From Bacteroidota bacterium (GTDB taxonomy: Bacteria; Bacteroidota; Bacteroidia; Chitinophagales; Saprospiraceae): DNA of 34,005 nt. The stretch is taken from positions 10,994-44,998 of the forward strand of contig JAHEAR010000028.1 of NCBI GenBank assembly GCA_024642665.1. Reading direction: 5' to 3'. The notes beneath the pieces were generated by a model. That model worked only from the letters and a program-made list of their open reading frames with translations, searched no databases and was not told where the DNA came from. Made by a program: the position numbers and the translations under genes. Each line of letters starts with the position of its first letter. The stretch's first letter is position 1. Shown here piece after piece: positions 30,519 through 34,005 of the stretch.

Positions 30519-31802
30519 TCAGACATCTCCGATTTTTGTTCCTGCCGGAATGGCAACTGATTTTTTAATCACGACAATACCATCTACGACAGAATAGGTC
30601 TCTGTTTCCATATCTTCAAGTTTTTCGCTGCCTTTAATGACTACGTTATTTCCGATGCGACAATTGATATCCAGAATAGCATTTTCAATATGACAGTCTT
30701 CGCCAATTCCTTTTGGAATGATTTCCTGCGAAATAAGCGCTTCAATATTTTCGTATTGATCCAGCCCCATCATGATTACGCGTCTTATTACAGAACCTCT
30801 GCCAATTCTTGATCGCACACCAATAACAGACTGACTGATTTCTTTGGCATTAATGATGCAGCCTTCACCCAGCAAGACATGTGTACATTGGGACCCAAGT
30901 ATTTTTGAAGGGGAAAGCATTCTGGATCTGGTGAACACCTGATTATGCGCATCATAAAGATTGAAACGAGGCAATGGCATCGCCAACTCAAGATTAGCTT
31001 CAAAGAAGGAACGAATAGTTCCTATGTCAGTCCAGTAGCCATCATACGCATAGCTATGCACTTTGTACAGGTTATTGATGGCAAAAGGAATGATTCCTTT
31101 TCCAAAATCTACCTCACTTGGGTTCAGTTCAAAAAGTTGTTTGAGGGATTCCTTTTTAAATAAATAAATCCCCATCGAAGCCAGAAAATTTTTCTGCTCT
31201 GCAGCATATTTTTCCGGTACCTCCGAAGTCCAATCGTTTAAAATATCCTCGCCCGGTTTTTCAATAAAACTTTCAATTTCATTATTTTGATTCACCTTCA
31301 TGATCCCAAATCCTGTAGCTTCTTCGGCGATCACCGGAATCGTGGCGATGGTGAGTTCAGATTCTTTGTCCAAATGTTGCTGAAGGAATGCAGCAAGGTC
31401 CATTTGATATAATTGATCACCCGATAAAATAAGTACATAGTTGTAATCATACTCATCGAGTCGGGTCATGACCTGACGCACTGCATCGGCCGTGCCCTGA
31501 AACCAATCCTTATTTGTGGGCGTTTGTTCGGCTGCAAGAATATCCACAAAGCCGGGCCCGAAGGCATCAAAGTGATAACTGTTTTTGATATGGCGGTTTA
31601 AAGACGCCGAATTGAATTGGGTCAAAACAAAAATTCGATTGTACCCTGAATTCAAACAATTGGAAATAGGAATATCAATCAATCGATATTTACCGCCCAG
31701 GGGAACAGCAGGTTTTGAGCGTTTGGCTGTCAGGGGATACAGGCGAGAACCGGCTCCACCGCCCAGAATCACACATAATACTTCTCTATTCAGATTACTC
31801 AT
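30519..31802 (-). CDS. glgC: glucose-1-phosphate adenylyltransferase
   Basis: 427 residues. It makes ADP-glucose from glucose 1-phosphate and ATP, the committed step in bacterial glycogen synthesis. Visible: the N-terminal nucleotidyltransferase domain with GGGAGSRLYPLTAKRSKPAVPLGGKYRLID, then LTQFNSASLNRH, FQGTADAVRQ, LILSGDQLYQMD, and the ADP-Glc-type block GFGIMKVN...EKPGED; then a left-handed beta-helix domain (about 300-427) with repeated I/V-x-x-G motifs. The start codon overlaps the glgA stop by eight bases, showing translational coupling. The N-terminus (MSNLNREVLCVI) is short and clean. Confidence 0.96.
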   Translation of the reverse strand: MSNLNREVLCVILGGGAGSRLYPLTAKRSKPAVPLGGKYRLIDIPISNCLNSGYNRIFVLTQFNSASLNRHIKNSYHFDAFGPGFVDILAAEQTPTNKDWFQGTADAVRQVMTRLDEYDYNYVLILSGDQLYQMDLAAFLQQHLDKESELTIATIPVIAEEATGFGIMKVNQNNEIESFIEKPGEDILNDWTSEVPEKYAAEQKNFLASMGIYLFKKESLKQLFELNPSEVDFGKGIIPFAINNLYKVHSYAYDGYWTDIGTIRSFFEANLELAMPLPRFNLYDAHNQVFTRSRMLSPSKILGSQCTHVLLGEGCIINAKEISQSVIGVRSRIGRGSVIRRVIMMGLDQYENIEALISQEIIPKGIGEDCHIENAILDINCRIGNNVVIKGSEKLEDMETETYSVVDGIVVIKKSVAIPAGTKIGDV

Positions 31803-33288
31803 TGGATGACGCTGGTATTATTTCGGAAAATATATGAAGATATCTTGAAGCGGAATGCTCCCATGACAAATCTTTATGCATGATTTTATTTCTAACGGTT
31901 GAGTGTAATTCAGGCATGGAAGCTAATCTTGCAGCACTTTCAATGCCCCACATCCCCTGATAGTCTTCCAAATCCCGAAACAGGAAGCCATCACCATTCT
32001 CTCCATCAAAGGGCTCGATCGTATCCAGTAACCCTCCGGTAGCTCTCGCTATAGGCACTGTTCCATAACGCATAGCATACATTTGATTGAGTCCGCAGGG
32101 TTCCGTTCGGGAGGGCATCCACAAAAAATCTGCCGATGCATACAAACGATGCGCGACGCCTTCATTGTACATGATCAGCGATCTTACATAGGGGCCAAAA
32201 TGATGCTCAAGCGTTCGACACTGATTTTCTAAATGACCATCCCCGGTACCCAGAATAATAAAACAGGCACCTCGTTGGTATGCCATGTATTGATGGATCA
32301 AATCGGCAAGAAAATCAACGCCTTTGTCGTGCACCATCCGCCCAATGAATATATGCAATGGCAGATCAGTGGGCATATTGAGCTCAGTCATCAGACTGTT
32401 TTTATTGTCGAGTTTCCACTGATCAATATTCTTTTTAAGTTTTATTTTCAGATAAGGATCGGATGCAGGATTCCAATAATCATAATCAATGCCATTGACA
32501 ACTCCTCTGCACTTGTGCGCTTCAGCTCTGAGGAGAGATTGCAACCCAAAACCATTTCTCTCCATCAACTCACGCAGATAATTTTGAGAAACGGTAGTCA
32601 CCCGCCAGGCACATTTAATACCACAGGCCAAAGAGTTGATAGCATGTCCCCAATCCAGCAATCCTGAACGATCCCGGGCAAATTCAGGCAGGAGATATTG
32701 CCTGTCCCAGCTAAACATGCCCTGGTAGGCAGCATTATGGATCGTCAGTACAGTGGGTGTCCTACCTAACCGCCAGAATTCAGGACATTGGGTCATCATA
32801 AAGGGAATCAGTGCTGAATGGTGGTCATGACAATGAATCAGATCCGGTAGTTCTTCCCATTGATGAACCCATTGCAGTACAGCTCTTTGAAATGAAATGT
32901 TTCGCTCCATTTCATCACGATAATACGGATTGTCGTGGTCACTGTAAATACCCGGTCTGTCAAACTTTCCCGGGATATCTGTCACGTAAAGGTCATAACC
33001 AAGTTCTTCATGAAATATTTGACAGATGCGATATTCTATATGTTCTCCTCCTAAATGAAATCCACCTACATGGACTTCACGATACTCCTGTTGCGTCAGC
33101 CAGGGATTGTGATATCCGGGGATGATCACGGCACAACGGGCTTTTTTTGATTTGTTGAGGTACCTGGGAAGAGAACCAACGACATCCGCCAGTCCGCCGA
33201 CCTTGGCAGCAGGGTAGCATTCAGCGCTAACCATTAAGATATGTGGTGTTTTAGCGGCCTTTTGTTTCATAGTTGGTTTACCCTTCAT
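31795..33288 (-). CDS. glgA: glycogen synthase
   Basis: 497 residues. It adds ADP-glucose units to the growing alpha-1,4 glucan (GT5). Visible: KVGGLADVVGSLPRYLNK near the N-terminus (ADP-glucose-binding KxGGL), HCHDHHSALIPF, TIHNAAYQGMFSW, VNGIDYDYWNPASD, a second Rossmann domain with IFIGRMVHDKGVDFL and the retaining-GT E-x7-E region SRTEPCGLNQMYAMRYGTVPIARATGG. The ATG at 33288 gives a short basic N-terminus. An internal ATG at 33270 is an alternative six codons downstream, and neither has a strong ribosome site. It is the first gene of the glgA-glgC pair, and possibly of a three-gene unit with the universal stress protein. Confidence 0.96.
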   Translation of the reverse strand: MKGKPTMKQKAAKTPHILMVSAECYPAAKVGGLADVVGSLPRYLNKSKKARCAVIIPGYHNPWLTQQEYREVHVGGFHLGGEHIEYRICQIFHEELGYDLYVTDIPGKFDRPGIYSDHDNPYYRDEMERNISFQRAVLQWVHQWEELPDLIHCHDHHSALIPFMMTQCPEFWRLGRTPTVLTIHNAAYQGMFSWDRQYLLPEFARDRSGLLDWGHAINSLACGIKCAWRVTTVSQNYLRELMERNGFGLQSLLRAEAHKCRGVVNGIDYDYWNPASDPYLKIKLKKNIDQWKLDNKNSLMTELNMPTDLPLHIFIGRMVHDKGVDFLADLIHQYMAYQRGACFIILGTGDGHLENQCRTLEHHFGPYVRSLIMYNEGVAHRLYASADFLWMPSRTEPCGLNQMYAMRYGTVPIARATGGLLDTIEPFDGENGDGFLFRDLEDYQGMWGIESAARLASMPELHSTVRNKIMHKDLSWEHSASRYLHIFSEIIPASSNE

Positions 33289-33351
33289 TTTCGATCAGTA
33301 GGTTCTGTTGCCACAATATACGTTTAGGGAAAGAATCTTGCCAAGTCCTGA

Positions 33352-34005
33352 TCAATGTCCTTTCAGATTTCTTTTACGAAGGAAAGGAATCAGCACGGGA
33401 ACCTCAGCTTTATACTGTTCAAAGTCCGATCTGGATTCAGAAAGCCTTTTTTCCTTCATTGGAATCGAAGCAAAGACAAACATCAGCAACATACCCACTG
33501 CGCCGGCGCACGTCCAGATAGGAGCACCTGCTCCCAACCCAATCCATGCAACGCCAATCCAAAATAATATTTCTCCCAGATAATTTGGGTTCCGACTATA
33601 GCCCCATAACCCTTTCCGAACGCAAATATCTATTTGATATTCCGGATTTTTTCTTTCCCCAAAAAGAACATTGTCTGCAAAAAGCTCAAGTAATGTTCCG
33701 GTAAAAGCAATCAGACTTCCTGAAACAATAATTCCATTCAACGATTGCGCACCATCAAAAAGATAGAACAGGCCACTAAGACTTAAAAAAACAATACACG
33801 TAGGATAGAGATGAATAGCAGAAAAGTTTATCCACTCAAAATGTTTACCAAATTGTTTCCTGAAATTTACATAGCGCCAATCTTCATGCGCCCATCCCGG
33901 CCAACTTCGATACCAATTGTGTGTCAAACGCCATGACCAAAAGGAAACAATGAACGCCGCTAAATAATGTGCCATGCCCCAGTATTCATTTCCAATAAAC
34001 CACCA
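33352..34005 (-). CDS. DUF1295-family membrane protein (5'-partial)
   Basis: The frame runs off the right edge of the window. A Met at 33975 is probably internal, because the ten upstream codons (encoding WWFIGNEYWG) continue a hydrophobic-aromatic segment without a stop. 207 residues follow that Met. They show RSWPGWAHEDWRYVNFRK, several hydrophobic helices, and the C-terminal block GLWGYSRNPNYLGEILFWIGVAW followed by PMKEKRLSESRSDFEQYKAEVP. This block is shared by DUF1295/steroid 5-alpha-reductase and isoprenylcysteine methyltransferase-like proteins. The substrate is unknown. It lies 63 bases upstream of glgA on the same strand, so the two may or may not share a transcript. Confidence 0.85.
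   Translation of the reverse strand, partial: WWFIGNEYWGMAHYLAAFIVSFWSWRLTHNWYRSWPGWAHEDWRYVNFRKQFGKHFEWINFSAIHLYPTCIVFLSLSGLFYLFDGAQSLNGIIVSGSLIAFTGTLLELFADNVLFGERKNPEYQIDICVRKGLWGYSRNPNYLGEILFWIGVAWIGLGAGAPIWTCAGAVGMLLMFVFASIPMKEKRLSESRSDFEQYKAEVPVLIPFLRKRNLKGH

Overview
The window reads as a stretch of chromosome from a member of the Bacteroidota, most likely a free-living, Saprospiria/Chitinophagia-like lineage. The evidence is a long, PKD-rich secreted protein ending in a type IX secretion (T9SS) sorting domain, a TonB-dependent receptor, a YidC with a large periplasmic domain, lipid A synthesis, MutS2, weak or absent Shine-Dalgarno sequences, and several promoter boxes matching the Bacteroidota -7 consensus TAnnTTTG. 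I see no tRNA, rRNA, CRISPR array, transposase, prophage or integrase. The genes are mostly housekeeping, so this is core genome rather than an island.

Layout. 1-4120: mutS2 (+), then a heptamer-repeat spacer, a small membrane protein (-), a secreted DUF6794-like protein (+) and a YkuK-type RNase H-like protein (-). 4119-4366: a repeat-rich spacer. 4367-8810: smc and the queuosine-precursor transporter yhhQ, both on the minus strand. 8880-10357: a secreted serine hydrolase of the class C beta-lactamase fold and a SUI1/eIF1-like factor, both on the plus strand, closed by a strong terminator hairpin. 10461-14330: a secreted metzincin protease with ten PKD domains. 14515-17759: a small outer-membrane-type protein converging on a TonB-dependent receptor whose leader is a clear TPP riboswitch. 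17869-22146: a plus-strand cluster of lpd, surE, a small membrane protein, lpxB and an unknown gene. 22140-26500: topA and a two-gene coiled-coil/membrane module on the minus strand. 26630-29592: gpsA and yidC. 29688-33288: glgA, glgC and a universal stress protein, apparently one minus-strand transcription unit. 33352-34005: a DUF1295-type membrane protein that runs off the right edge.

How the genes work together. lpxB, yidC, gpsA and probably the coiled-coil pair all concern the cell envelope: lipid A, membrane protein insertion, phospholipid backbone and possibly membrane maintenance. glgA and glgC make glycogen. mutS2, smc, topA and the RNase H-like protein concern nucleic acids. The TPP-controlled receptor points to thiamine-compound uptake across the outer membrane.

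The observations most worth a second look are: (1) a protease array that is five exact 159-residue A/B PKD super-repeats with cysteines at invariant spacing; (2) two copies of a composite intergenic element (a heptamer array plus TTACGAATTACGAAA) that each abut the stop codon of a minus-strand gene; (3) a membrane-anchored, PspA-like coiled-coil protein with a coiled-coil partner; (4) a lone TPP-riboswitch receptor with a second hairpin over a start codon; and (5) TATCTTT boxes exactly five bases before several start codons, suggesting leaderless mRNAs.
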